43,744 bases of DNA from Mesostigma viride (lineage: Eukaryota > Streptophyta > Mesostigmatophyceae > Mesostigmatales > Mesostigmataceae), in the NCBI GenBank assembly GCA_009746045.1, contig RPFO01000884.1:35001-78744 (forward strand). Direction: 5' to 3'. Below the pieces are notes generated by a model. That model saw only the letters and a list, made by a program, of their open reading frames with translations. It was not told the origin of the DNA and made no database searches. Shown here piece by piece: positions 11,960 through 24,400 of the stretch (positions within the stretch are counted from its first letter, which is position 1; each line of letters begins with the position of its first letter). The translations under genes and the position numbers were made by a program.

Positions 11960-12459
11960 GGGTTGGTGTGGCAAGCCTATAAAGCAATCCGCAAACCACT
12001 ACACGGCTGGTAAGATTTAATATAATTAGCAACCTAATAGCTATATCAAAAATGTTTATGGGCATGGAAATTTTTAATATGTTGATATTAGACTGCAATG
12101 AAACGAATATGCAACCTGCCCCCCTATGTTTAATACAATTATTATTATTATTTGTGGCATGAATATAATAATTGTGTGAAATACAATGCTATGTGCAATA
12201 TATTGCTGGTATGCCATGCAATTGTAACCAACAGGTGCAAGACCAAAAGGCGTCTTCAGGGCCCACCTGCTGCGAACAAGAGCTATGGCGGCAAGAGGTG
12301 CGTGCAGGGTTACGGATTTACGGGGTTGTTGACCACCAAATTTGTTGTTACGTGTGTTATGGAAACATTTCAGTCGAATTTCTGGGTTCCAACGGTCGTT
12401 AAGGTTATAAAAAGTGCGTTGGGATTCGGAAATTCACATCCTGGCGTGTAAAAAATGCA
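11960..12459. other. AT-richer unique sequence, no gene seen
   Basis: About 500 bp of lower-GC sequence with an ATTATTATT run near 12138. Short open frames lack recognisable motifs. A degenerate relative of the downstream palindrome (CCAACGGTCGTT) occurs at about 12388. Confidence 0.5.
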
Positions 12460-13012
12460 GGTGTTGGCGAGTTTTCGGCCCGCTTTCAGGGGTCCAACGG
12501 CCGTTGGGTGTCTAAAATGCATGCGTTAGCGTGTTTCCGGCCCGCTTTCAGGGGCCCAACGGCCGTTGGACGTCGAAAATGCATGTGTTGGCGTGTTTTC
12601 GGCCCGCTTTCAGGGGTCCAACGGCCGTTGGGTGTCGAAAATGCATGTAAAGGGCGTGTTTCAGGCCCACTTTCAGGGGTCCAACGGCCGTTGGGTGTAG
12701 AAAATGCATGTGTTGGCGTGTTTTCGGCCCGCTTTCAGGGGTCCAACGGCCGTTGGGTGTCGAAAATGCATGTGTTGGCGTGTTTCAGGCCCACTTTCAG
12801 GGGTCCAACGGCCGTTGGGTGTCGAAAATGCATGTGTTGGCGTGTTTTCGGCCCGCTTTCTGGGGTCCAACGGCCGTTGGGTGTCGAAAATGCATGTGTT
12901 GGCGTGTTTCAGGCCCACTTTCGGGGGTCCAACGGCCGTTGGGTGTCGAAAATGCATGTGTTGGCGTGTTTCAGGCGTACTTTCAGGGGTCCAACGGCCG
13001 TTGGGACCTACA
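12460..13012 (+). repeat. 62-bp tandem repeat centred on CCAACGGCCGTTGG
   Basis: Nine units with the perfect palindrome CCAACGGCCGTTGG at 12494, 12556, 12618, 12681, 12743, 12805, 12867, 12929 and 12991, spaced 62 bp (once 63). Each unit also carries AAAATGCATGTGTTGGCGTG and a sequence CTTTCAGGGG before the palindrome. From about 12,650 two subtypes (TTTTCGGCCCGC and TTTCAGGCCCAC) alternate, so a 124-bp dimer was amplified. The array stops ~60 bp before the start of the transposase-like gene. Open frames across it are repeat artefacts. Confidence 0.95.
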
Positions 13013-13074
13013 AATTGGGTAATTGTTGGAAAGCAATAATTTGATAAAAAGTCAAAACTTCGTCTGGATTCTGT

Positions 13075-16000
13075 ATGCGCGCGGATGCAGGTGAAGCGCA
13101 CAACAAAGACCTAAGTCTCAAGTACGTCGAGATCAAGGGCAACCAACTTGCCCTCGACATGGCCAGCGCAATGGAATACTTGCTGAAGGACAACAATCAC
13201 AAGACTGAAAACACGAAAACTGCAGTAGGCTTGAGGGCGCTTGAGCGGCTGCCAGGTGCGGTTGTGAAGGTTATGGGGAAACAGTACCGCCCTGCGCTGA
13301 AAAGAAAGGCGTCGGAGTCCTTCGCTCAGGAGGTTGTCGCTAATATCGTGCAAGGTTTCCAGGAATTGGGCAAGTCGGATGAGCACAGGAACGCGAAGTG
13401 CGCTGTGCTGTCAATGTGCTTGGGAAAGGACGGCATGAACAATCAAGGGCATTGCACTCTCGCGCGGCTGCTTCACGTCACGCCCAAGGATATCCAGACC
13501 GCAAGGGGAATGAGGATGGGGGGCGACCTTCCCGCCCTGAAGGCGCCCCCTCGTGCTTTACGGTCGGACAAGTTTCCGGAGGAGGTCAAAGACATCGTCG
13601 GGAGTTACTGGTTGTCAGACCTAAACACGAGGGCGTCTCCCAACCATAAGGACGTGGTCAATGAGTTCGAAAGGAAGGGAAACGCCAGGATCCTCATTTC
13701 CTCCCAGGGCGGAAGGTACTATTTGGACTCGCTTGAAACGATTTACAAGCGGTTCTGTTCTGACGCGTCGCCGTACAAGGGAGGTATCGTGACGACTGCG
13801 GACGGGACAAGGTACAAGGTGGGGTACACGAAGTTCGTGGAGTTCATGCCCAAGTGCGTAAAGGGCGTGTGGAAGGACCGGGACTTGTGCGCATGCGAAA
13901 AGCACGTCGTCTTCGAGTCTCTGCTCTCTGCCTTCGCCAAAGGCGTCAAGGAGTTGAAGAGCACGCTGGAGATCGAGGAGAGGGAGGGTATCCCTTCCGT
14001 GCCTGACAATGCCCATGATTTCGTTCGACGTTTCACCTGCCACAGGGCTGAGAGGGGGGAGGGGGGCAAGGAGGGGGGAGGACGGGCGGCCCGTTCGTTA
14101 ACGTCCCAATGAACTGCTTGGAAGGGACGTGCAACGAGTGTGGGATTTCCGAGTTCATCGTGACGGACCAGATGAAGGGGTGGACAAAGAAGTACACGTG
14201 GTTCGACTTCATAAAGGAGGGCACAGCGCCCCGTGGGACGGTAAGCATGTATATTTGCATCGTTGAATATATATATGTAGACTTTCATACTTCCAACGGC
14301 CGTTGGCGTTGGGAAATTCCCAGCTGCTGACTTCCATTCTTCGGTCAATCCATGGTGCGCGGGCATGTATATTTGCATCGTTGAATATATATATGTAGAC
14401 TTTCATACTTCCAACGGCCGTTGGCGTTGGGAAATTCCCAGCTGCTGACTTCCATTCTTCGGTCAATCCATGGTGCGCGGGTGTGTTGTGTTGCAGGAGG
14501 AGGATGTGGCGCCGCAAATGAACCTGCAGCAAAAACTCATCAAGTCAACCCTCTCGGAGCTCCATGAACTCATTACGGCGCGCTTCCCGGAATTCGCCAT
14601 TCACGTCCATACATGGGCCTGGCAGCACCACGCTTACAAGGAGTGCATTGACGTGATGCCGCTGGGAACGGTGGTGGTCCTGATGGACTACTCGGAGAAC
14701 TATTCGGACCACCTGCAGAAACAGTTGCAGGCGCAGTACTGGTACCCAAGTAGTTACGTCCTGATGCCGGTGATCGTGATGTACCGTGATCCCGTATCGC
14801 TGGAAATCAAAAGGGTGAAGCACGATTACATGGGGAAGGACGTACCGAGGAATGCCCAGACCCTGGAGTTCGTGATGAAGAATACCCTTAACGTGCTGAG
14901 GGAGGAGGGGGTGGAGGTGAGGAACTGGATCAGTTGGTCCGACAACTGTAAGGAGCAGTTCCAATCCCGGTATGTGTTGGCGATGGCTGCGGACCTGCTC
15001 GAGGCCGACCCCGACTTGGAATCATTGGAGTGGAACTACTCGTGTGCAGGACATGGGAAGGGGGAGTCGGACGGGGAGGGGGGGACGGTCAAAAGCATCC
15101 TCAAAAGAGCGCAGATGCAGGAGGACAATCGGAACCTGAATACGGTGGAGGCACTGGTGGCCTACCTGAACCGGGATTGGAGAACCGGCAAAGACTCGAG
15201 TCGACCATCGGCACAATCGGACGTGGTTCGACGGGCATTTCTTCTCGATAACGTAAGTAAAGACAGTTGCTTTCTGGTGGTCAAGTGCAGTTCTATAATT
15301 TGTCTCTGGTTACACTTTACAGAGGACAGCTTCCTTGATGCAGTTTGAAGTTTCATAAGGCCAACGGCCGTTGGAGCTGGAAAATCGTATAATTGTTGAG
15401 TGCCAACGGCCGTTGGAGTTGAGAAATGTACTTATATAAAGTTTCCAAGGGCCAACGGCCGTTGGAGTTGGGAAATCTTATAATTGTTGAGTGCCAACGG
15501 CCGTTGGAGTTGGGAAATGTGCTGTGATGTTGTTTCATGGATTTACAATTGCAGATTCTCACGTCCGGTAAGGAGCGAGGCCCGATCCGAGATATCTCCA
15601 CGGCACACCAGTGGCGACTGGACAAAAAGGGCGAGCGGGTCGAGGTGGTAAAGCTCAGGCGTTTTTCATGCTTCAGTTGTGCGGAGTGCCGAGAGGGCAA
15701 GTGGACGACATGCCCAAACGATTGGAGCAGCTCGTCGTGGACTGTAAAACTCCAGGCGAGTAAGTCGCGGAACCCCACGCGATATCCGGGAACCCGCCTG
15801 AACCACGTTCAAACGGCAAGAAACGAGTTGGGGCGTGGTTTGCAGGAGGGGGAGGCCGTCGCAGTCGCATCTGAGAGGGGGCACAAGGACCATGTGCCCG
15901 ACCACCCGTACTGGTTGGCGAAAGTTGTTCGAGTCGCCCACCAACTCGACAAGGATGAGTGTTTAAACAAACATACAGGGGGGGGGGCGAGGTTTTTAAG

Positions 16001-16339
16001 AAAGGCAACTGGGTAATGTACGTAAAATACTTCGAGAGGTGCTCCTCCTCCGGATCGGACGCCCGACGCTTCTTCTGGAACCCAGACGACCGAGAACCCT
16101 TAACTGCAATCGTGTGCTACCTGAGCGTCGCAAAGGTCACGAAGGGCAAGTGGGAAGGACATCCGGACAACACGCGACAGGGCTGGTTCACAATTGCGAA
16201 GAAGGTGGACGCCGAAATTACGGTACGTCATTCCAAACATTACTGTGTAAAATTGGTGTTTGTATGTCGCATGTGTTTTTTTGTCGACGGTCGTTCACCT
16301 TACTAATGTTACATACAGGGCAATCAGCCTATACTTTAG
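13075..16339 (+). CDS. Multi-exon transposase-like protein (D...D...HGKG core)
   Basis: Plus-strand gene with four exons I can join: 13075-14240, 14497-15252, 15555-16222 and 16319-16339, giving about 860 residues. The start is the first ATG after an in-frame stop at 13045. Motifs in order: a zinc-type DLCACEKHVVFESLL (about 13885), CLEGTCNECG (about 14113), acidic VVLMDYSENYS (D at 14686), WSDNCKEQF (D at 14941) and GHGKGESDGEGGTVKSIL (H at 15052, D at 15070), then HPYWLAKVVRV and GNWVMYVKYFE, reminiscent of a Tudor/BAH-like reader. The ENYS / SDN / HGKG-DG-GG set recalls large uncharacterised transposon-like eukaryotic proteins (from memory; superfamily not named). Frame breaks in G-runs near 14050-14090 and 15978-15987 are each cured by one extra G, so this copy is either decayed or has consensus errors. 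I could not find terminal inverted repeats. Confidence 0.75.
14241..14496 (+). other. Intron 1 with tandem duplication and palindromes
   Basis: Donor GTAAGC and acceptor TGTTGCAG, phase 0, joining GGGACG to GAGGAGGATGTG. The 256-bp intron consists largely of two near-identical ~118-bp copies, each with TATATTTGCATCGTTGAATA, a palindrome CCAACGGCCGTTGG (14293 and 14411) and GGGAAATTCCCAGCTGCTGA. Both copies end in GGTCAATCCATGGTGCGCGG. Confidence 0.85.
15253..15554 (+). other. Intron 2 with four palindromes
   Basis: Donor GTAAGT (consensus) and acceptor ACAATTGCAG, phase 0, joining GATAAC to ATTCTCACG. It contains CCAACGGCCGTTGG at 15361, 15403, 15452 and 15494, each followed by AGCTGGAAAA, AGTTGAGAAA or AGTTGGGAAA, with TATAATTGTTGAGTG repeated between them. 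This is a tandemly built intron. Confidence 0.85.
16223..16318 (+). other. Intron 3
   Basis: Donor GTACGT and acceptor TTACATACAG, phase 0, 96 bp. Splicing adds the last codons GGC AAT CAG CCT ATA CTT before TAG at 16337. Unlike the other two introns it contains no CCAACGGCCGTTGG; one copy lies after the stop at 16382. Confidence 0.7.
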
Positions 16340-16544
16340 CTTGGCTGCATGGCGCATGTCGCATATCTTAATTTCTCAAAGCCAACGGCCGTTGGACTTA
16401 CGAAACTGGACAAGTGCCAAGTGCGGATTGGGTACTAAAATGGGCATTCTTGTTGAGGATGACCAGTTGTGTTTATATATTTTTGCATGGTGGCGGATGA
16501 CTTGGCGTGTTGTTGCATTTTTACATACGGGTGTATGGTAGGCC
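16340..16544. other. 3' flank of the transposase-like gene
   Basis: About 200 bp with one palindrome CCAACGGCCGTTGG at 16382, followed by ACTTACGAAACTGG. No obvious polyadenylation signal or terminal inverted repeat was seen. Confidence 0.5.
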
Positions 16545-16574
16545 TTAAACCCTAAACCCCTACACTCCTAAACC
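16545..16574. repeat. Telomere-like CCCTAAA fragment
   Basis: TTAAACCCTAAACCCCTACA followed by CTCCTAAACC resembles two to three degenerate copies of the plant/green-algal telomere repeat CCCTAAA. It sits at the left edge of the TG-rich block. It is short enough to be chance. Confidence 0.35.
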
Positions 16575-18370
16575 ATATTTACCCTTATATGTTGGGTGTG
16601 TTGTGTGAATGTTGGGTATGTGTGTTGGGGCGTGTGTGTTGTGTGTGTGTGTTGGGTGCATTCATGAAGGTGCGGGGGCGTGTAGGGTGTGTGCAAAGTG
16701 TCTTGTGTGTTGATGTTGGGTGTGGGGGGGGGGAGGTACATGTGTGTTGTGTGTGTGACTTAGTAGGTGTGTTGTGTGTGTGACTTAGGTGTGTGTGTTG
16801 TTTGTGTTGGATATGTGTTGTGTGTGTGTGTGTTGTGTGTGTGTAGGGTGTCTTGTGTGTTGGTTTCTTGTTTTTAGTAGGTGTTGGGTGTGTGTATGTC
16901 GGGTGCAAACATAGTGTGTGTGTGTGTGTGTGTGTGTCGGTATGTGTGTTGGGTGTCTTGTGTGTGTGTGTTCGGTATGTGTGTTGAGGCGTGTGTGTGT
17001 GCTCTGTGTATGTATGTTGTGTGTGTGTGTGTTGGGGCGTGTGCGTGTGTGTGTTGTGTGCATGTTAATTGTCATGTATTGGTGTTGAGTGTGGGGGGGG
17101 ATGGACGTGTGTGTTGTGTGTGACTTAGGTGTGTTATGTGTGTGTTGTGTGTGACTTAAGTGTGTAGTGTGTGTGTTGTGTGTGTTGGATGTGTGGTGTG
17201 GGTGTGGGTGTGGGTGTGTGGGTGGGTGGGGGGGGGCCAAGTGTCTTGTGTGTTGGTATTGGGTTTGTGTGGGGGGGTGTACGTGTGTGTTGTGTGTGAC
17301 TTAGGTGTGTTTTGTGTGTGTTGTGTGTGATCGACCTAGGTGTGTGTTGCGTGTGTGTGTTGGGTGTACATGTGTTCATAAAGGGTGTGGGTGTGTGTAG
17401 GGTGTGTGCAAAGTGTCTTGTGTGTTGGTGTTGGGTGTGGGGGGGGGAAAGTACGTGTGTGTTGTGTGTGTGACTTAGGTGTGTTGTGTGTGTGTTGTTT
17501 GCATGTTATTGTTGGTGTTGTGGGGGGGGGGATGTACGTGTACGTGTGTTGTGTGTTGGTGTCTTATTTTTAGGTGTTGGTGTGTGTGTCGTGGGTGCAA
17601 ACATTGTGTGTGTGTGTGTGTTGGGTGTGTGTTGGGTGTCTTGTGTGTTTGGTGTTTTTGGTAGGTGTTGTGTGTGCGTGTTTTCGGTATGTGTGTTGGG
17701 TGTCTTGTGTGTGTGTGGTATGTGTTTGGGTGTTGTTGTGTGTGCAGTGTTGGGGCATGTGTGTGTGTGTGTTGGGGCATGTGTGTGTGTTGTGGCATGT
17801 TAATTGTCATGTGTTGGTGTTGTGTGTGTGGGGGGGGGGATGTACGTGTGTGTTGTGTGTTACTTAGGTGTGTTATGTGTGTGTTGGGTGTGGGTGTCGT
17901 GGGCCGACCGGTGCAAACATTGTGTGTGTGTGTGTGTTGGGTGTGTGTTGGGTGTCTTGTGTGTTGGTGTCTTGTTTTTAGTAGGTGTTGTGTGTGCGTG
18001 TTTTCGGTATGTGTGTTGGGTGTCTTTTGTGTGTGTGGTGTGTGTTTGGGTGTTGTTGTGTGTGCAGTGTTGGGGCATGTGTGTGTGTGTTGGGGCATGT
18101 GTGTGTGTGTGTTGGGGCATGTGTGTCAGTGTGTGTGTTGTGGCCTGTTAATTGTCATGTGTTGGTGTTGTGTGTGGGGGGGCGGGATGTACCTGTGTTG
18201 TGTGTTATAACAACTATACTTAGGTGTGTTATGTGTGTGTTGCGTGTGTGTGTTGGGTGTGTGTTGCATGGCTGTCTTGTGTGTTGGTGTCTTGTTTTTA
18301 GGTGTTGGTGTGTGTCTTGGGTGCAAACATAGTGTGTGTGTGTGTTGGGTGTGTTGTTCGTGTGTGTATG
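16575..18370 (+). repeat. TG-rich degenerate simple-sequence block
   Basis: About 1.8 kb made of GTGTGTTGGGTGTG-like words on the plus strand (CACACC-rich on minus), with semi-regular inserts such as GGTGCAAACAT, TTGTCATGTGTTGGTGTTG, GTGGGGGGGG and TTTTTAGTAGGTG. The inserts recur at irregular intervals, so it is a degraded minisatellite rather than pure (TG)n. Open frames on both strands are compositional. Confidence 0.9.
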
Positions 18371-18486
18371 AAAATATAGAAAATTGTTATATTTGACGAT
18401 AGTCATAGTGTACTACTAAAAACTTGTACATACATATGCTGGAATGATTTTCTTTTTACTATTTCATTCACTATTGCTTATTTCTT
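18371..18486. other. AT-rich unique bridge
   Basis: About 115 bp of AT-rich sequence between the TG block and the 40-bp satellite. No gene seen. Confidence 0.5.
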
Positions 18487-21400
18487 CACACATGTACATG
18501 CACGCAAGGGGCGGCTGCACATACACGTACACACACCGCGCACGCAAGGGGCGGCTGCACACACACGTACATCCACCGCGCACGCAAGGGGCAACTGCAC
18601 ACACACGTACATACACCGCGCACGCAAGGGGCGAGTGCGCACACACGTACATACACCGCGCACGCAAGGGGCGGCTGCACACACACGTACACACACCATG
18701 CACGCAAGGGCCGGCTGCACTCACATGTACATACACCATGCACGCAAGGGGCGGCTGCACACACACGTACACACACCATGCACGCAAGGGCCGGCTGCAC
18801 TCACATGTACATCCACCGCGCACGCAAGGGCCGGCTGCACACACACGTACATACACCGCGCACGCAAGGGGCAACTGCACACACATGTACATACACCGCG
18901 CAACCACGGGGCGGCTGCACACACACGTACATACACCGCGCACGCAAGGGGCGGCTGCACACATACGTACCTACACCGCGCACGCAAGGGGCGACTGCAC
19001 ACACATGTACATCCACCGCGCACGCAAGGGCCGGCTGCACACACACGTACACACACCATGCACGCAAGGGCCGGCTGCACACACACGTACATACACCGCG
19101 CACGCAAGGGGCGGCTGCACACACACGTACCTACACCGCGCACGCAAGGGGCGGCTGCACACACACGTACACACACCATGCACGCAAGGAGCGACTTCAC
19201 GCACAGGTACACACACCATGCACGCAAGGTTCGGCTGCACACACATGTACATCCACCGCGCACGCAAGGGGCGAGTGCAAACACATGTACATACACCGCG
19301 CACGCAAGGGGCAACTGCCCACACATGTACATCCACCGCGCACGCAAGGGCCGGCTGCACTCACATGTACACACACCGCGCACGCAAGGGCCGGCTGCAC
19401 ACACACGTACATACACCGCGCACGCAAGGGGCAACTGCACACACACGTACACACCATGCACGCAAGGGGCGGCTGCACACACACGTACACACACCATGCA
19501 CGCAAGGGCGGCTGCACACACACGTACACACACCGCACGCAAGGCGGCTGCACACACATGTACATCCACCGCGCACGCAAGGGGCGGCTGCACACATGTA
19601 CACCACCGCGCACGCAAGGGGCGGCTGCACACACACGTACATACACCGCGCACGCAAGGGGCAACTGCACACACATGTACATACACCGCGCAACCACGGG
19701 GCGGCTGCACACACACGTACACACACCATGCACGCAAGGGCCGGCTGCACACACACGTACACACACCGCGCACGCAAGGGGCGGCTGCACACACACGTAC
19801 ATACACTGCGCACGCAAGGGGCTGCTGCACACACACTTACACTCACCATGCACGCGAGGGGCGGCTGCACACACACGTACACACACCGCGCACGCAAGGG
19901 ACGGCTGCACACACACGTACATACACCGCGCACGCAAGGGGCGGCTGCACTTACATGTACACACACCACGCACGCAAGGGGCGGCTGCACACACACGTAC
20001 ATACACCGCGCACGCAAGGACCGGCTCCACTCACATGTACATCCACCGCGCAACCACGGGGCGGCTGCACACACACGTACATACACCGCGCACGCAAGGG
20101 GCTGCTGCACACACACTTACACACAAAATGCACGCTTGGGGCGACGGCACTCACATGTACATACACCGCGCACGAAAGGGGTGGCTGCACACACACGTAC
20201 ATCCACCGCGCACGCAAGGGGCGGCTGCACACACACATACATACATGCACCATGCACGCAAGGGGCGAGTGCACACACATGTACATACACCGCGCACGCA
20301 AGGGGCAACTGCCCACACATGGACATACACCATGCACGCAAGGGGCGGCTGCACACACATGTACATCCACCGCGCACGCAAGGGGCGAGTGCACACACAC
20401 GTACACACACCGCGCACGCAAGGGGCTGCTGCACACACACGTACACACACCATGCACGCAATTGCCGGCATGCACACACACGTACATCCACCGCGCACGC
20501 AAGGGGCAACTGCACACACATGTACACACACCGCGCACGCTTGGGGCGGCTGCACACACACGTACCTACACCGCGCACGCAAGGGGCGGCTGCACACACA
20601 TGTACACACACCGCGCACGCAAGGGGCGGCTGCACACACACGTACACACACCATGCACGCAATTGCCGGCATGCACACACACGTACATCCACCGCGCACG
20701 CAAGGGGCAACTGCACACACATGTACACACACCGCGCACGCTTGGGGCAGCTGCACTCACATGTACACACACCGCGCACGCTTGGGGCGGCTGCACACAC
20801 ACGTACATACACCGCGCACGCAAGGGGCGGCTGCACACACACGTACATACACCGCGCACGCAAGGGGCGGCTGCACACATACGTACACACACCGCGCACG
20901 CAAGGGGCGGCTGCACACACACGTACATACACCATGCACGCAAGGGGCTGCACACACACTTACACACACCATGCACGCAAGGGCCGGCATGCACACACAC
21001 TGGCATACACCGCGCACGCAAGGGGCGGCTGCACACACGTACATACACCGCGCACGCAAGGGGCGAGTGCACACACACGTACACACACCGCGCACGAAAG
21101 GGGCGGCTGCACACACACGTACACACACCATGCACGCAATTGCCGGCATGCACACACACGTACATCCACTGCGCACGCAAGGGGCAACTGCACACACATG
21201 TACACACGCTCGGGGCGGCTGCACACACACTTACACACACCATGCACGCAAGGGCCGGCATGCACACACACTGGCATACACCGCGCACGCAAGGGGCGGC
21301 TGCACCCACATGTACATACACCATGCACGCAAGGACAAGGATTCACACACACGTACACACACCGCGCACGCAAGGGGCGGCTGCACACACACGTACACAC

Positions 21401-24400
21401 ACCATGCACGCAATTGCCGGCATGCACACACACGTACATCCACCGCGCACGCAAGGGGCAACTGCACACACATGTACACACGCTTGGGGCGGCTGCACAC
21501 ACATGTACACACACCGCGCACGCAAGGGCCGGCTGCACACACACGTACATACACCGCGCACGCAAGGGGCAACTGCACACACACGTACACACACCATGCA
21601 CGCAAGGGGCGGCTGCACACACACGTACACACACCATGCACGCAAGGAGCGACTTCACGCACAGGTACACACACCATGCACGCAAGGTTCGGCTGCACAC
21701 ACATGTACATCCACCGCGCACGCAAGGGGCGAGTGCAAACACATGTACATACACCGCGCACGCAAGGGGCAACTGCCCACACATGTACATCCACCGCGCA
21801 CGCAAGGGCCGGCTGCACTCAATTGTACATACACCGCCCATGCAAGGGGCGGCTGCACACACACGTACACACACCATGCACGCAAGGGCCGGCATGCACA
21901 CACAGTACACACACCGCGCACGCAAGGGGCGGCTGCACACACACGTACATACACTGCGCACGCAGGGGGCTGCTGCACACACACTTACACTCACCATGCA
22001 CGCAAGGGGCGGCTGCACACACACGTACACACACCGCGCACGCAAGGGACGGCTGCACACACACGTACATACACCGCGCACGCAAGGGGCGGCTGCACTT
22101 ACATGTACACACACCACGCACGCAAGGGGCGGCTGCACACACACGTACATACACCGCGCACGCAAGGACCGGCTCCACTCACATGTACATCCACCGCGCA
22201 ACCACGGGGCGGCTGCACACACACGTACATACACCGCGCACGCAAGGGGCTGCTGCACACACACTTACACACAAAATGCACGCTTGGGGCGACGGCACTC
22301 ACATGTACATACACCGCGCACGAAAGGGGTGGCTGCACACACACGTACATCCACCGCGCACGCAAGGGGCGGCTGCACACACACATACATACACCGCGCA
22401 CGCTTGGGGCGGCTGCACACACACGTACCTACACCGCGCACGCAAGGGGCGGCTGCACACACACGTACATACACCGCGCACGCAAGGGGCTGCTGCACAC
22501 ACACTTACACACAAAATGCACGCTTGGGGCGACGGCACTCACATGTACATACACCGCGCACGAAAGGGGTGGCTGCACACACACGTACACACACCGCGCA
22601 CGCAAGGGGCAGCTGCACACACACGTACATACACCATGCACGCAAGGGGCTGCACACACACTTACACACACCTTGCACGCAAGGGCCGGCATGCACACAC
22701 ACTGCATGGCATACACCGCCCACGCAAGGGGCGGCTGCACACACGTACATACACCGCGCACGCAAGGGGCGGCTGCACACACACGTACATACACCGCGCA
22801 CGCAATTAAGGGGAAACTGTCCACACATGGACATACACTGCGCACGGAAGGGGCGGCTGCATTAACACGTACATACACCGCTTACGCAAGGGGCGGCTGC
22901 ACACACACGTACATACACCATGCACGCAAGGGGCGGCTGCACACACATGTACATCCACCGCGCACGCAAGGGGCGAGTGCACACACACGTACACACACCG
23001 CGCACGCAAGGGGCGGCTGCACACACACGTACACACACCATGCACGCAATTGCCGGCATGCACACACACGTACATCCACCGCGCACGCAAGGGGCAACTG
23101 CACACACATGTACACACACCGCGCACGCTTGGGGCAGCTGCACTCACATGTACACACACCGCGCACGCAAGGGCCGGCTGCACACACACTTACACTCACC
23201 ATGCACGCAAGGGGCGGCTGCACACACACGTACACACACCGCGCACGCAAGGGACGGCTGCACACACACGTACATACACCGCGCACGCAAGGGGCGGCTG
23301 CACTTACATGTACACACACCACGCAAGCAAGGGGCGGCTGCACACACACGTACATACACCGCGCACGCAAGGACCGGCTCCACTCACATGTACATCCACC
23401 GCGCAACCACGGGGCGGCTGCACACACACGTACATACACCGCGCACGCAAGGGGCTGCTGCACACACACTTACACACAAAATGCACGCTTGGGGCGACGG
23501 CACTCACATGTACATACACCGCGCACGAAAGGGGTGGCTGCACACACACGTACATCCACCGCGCACGCAAGGGGCGGCTGCACACACACATACATACACC
23601 GCGCACGCTTGGGGCGGCTGCACACACACGTACCTACACCGCGCACGCAAGGGGCGGCTGCACACACACGTACATACACCGCGCACGCAAGGGGCTGCTG
23701 CACACACACTTACACACAAAATGCACGCTTGGGGCGACGGCACTCACATGTACATACACCGCGCACGAAAGGGGTGGCTGCACACACACGTACACACACC
23801 GCGCACGCAAGGGGCAGCTGCACACACACGTACATACACCATGCACGCAAGGGGCTGCACACACACTTACACACACCTTGCACGCAAGGGCCGGCATGCA
23901 CACACACTGCATGGCATACACCGCCCACGCAAGGGGCGGCTGCACACACGTACATACACCGCGCACGCAAGGGGCGGCTGCACACACACGTACATACACC
24001 GCGCACGCAATTAAGGGGAAACTGTCCACACATGGACATACACTGCGCACGGAAGGGGCGGCTGCATTAACACGTACATACACCGCGCACGCAAGGGGCG
24101 GCTGCACACACACGTACATACACCATGCACGCAAGGGGCGGCTGCACACACATGTACATCCACCGCGCACGCAAGGGGCGAGTGCACACACACGTACACA
24201 CACCGCGCACGCAAGGGGCGGCTGCACACACACGTACACACACCATGCACGCAATTGCCGGCATGCACACACACGTACATCCACCGCGCACGCAAGGGGC
24301 AACTGCACACACATGTACACACACCGCGCACGCTTGGGGCAGCTGCACACACACGTACATACACCGCGCACGCAAGGGGCGGCTGCACACACACGTACAC

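Noticed and set aside
12508-13044. Open frames across the 62-bp repeats
   Set aside because: They are repeat-encoded (MHVLACFRP-type) in several frames on both strands; no independent evidence of coding.
15953-15977. A 20-nt intron in front of the G10 run explaining the frame change
   Set aside because: It is far below the size of spliceable introns here (96-302 bp); a one-base change in the G-run is simpler.
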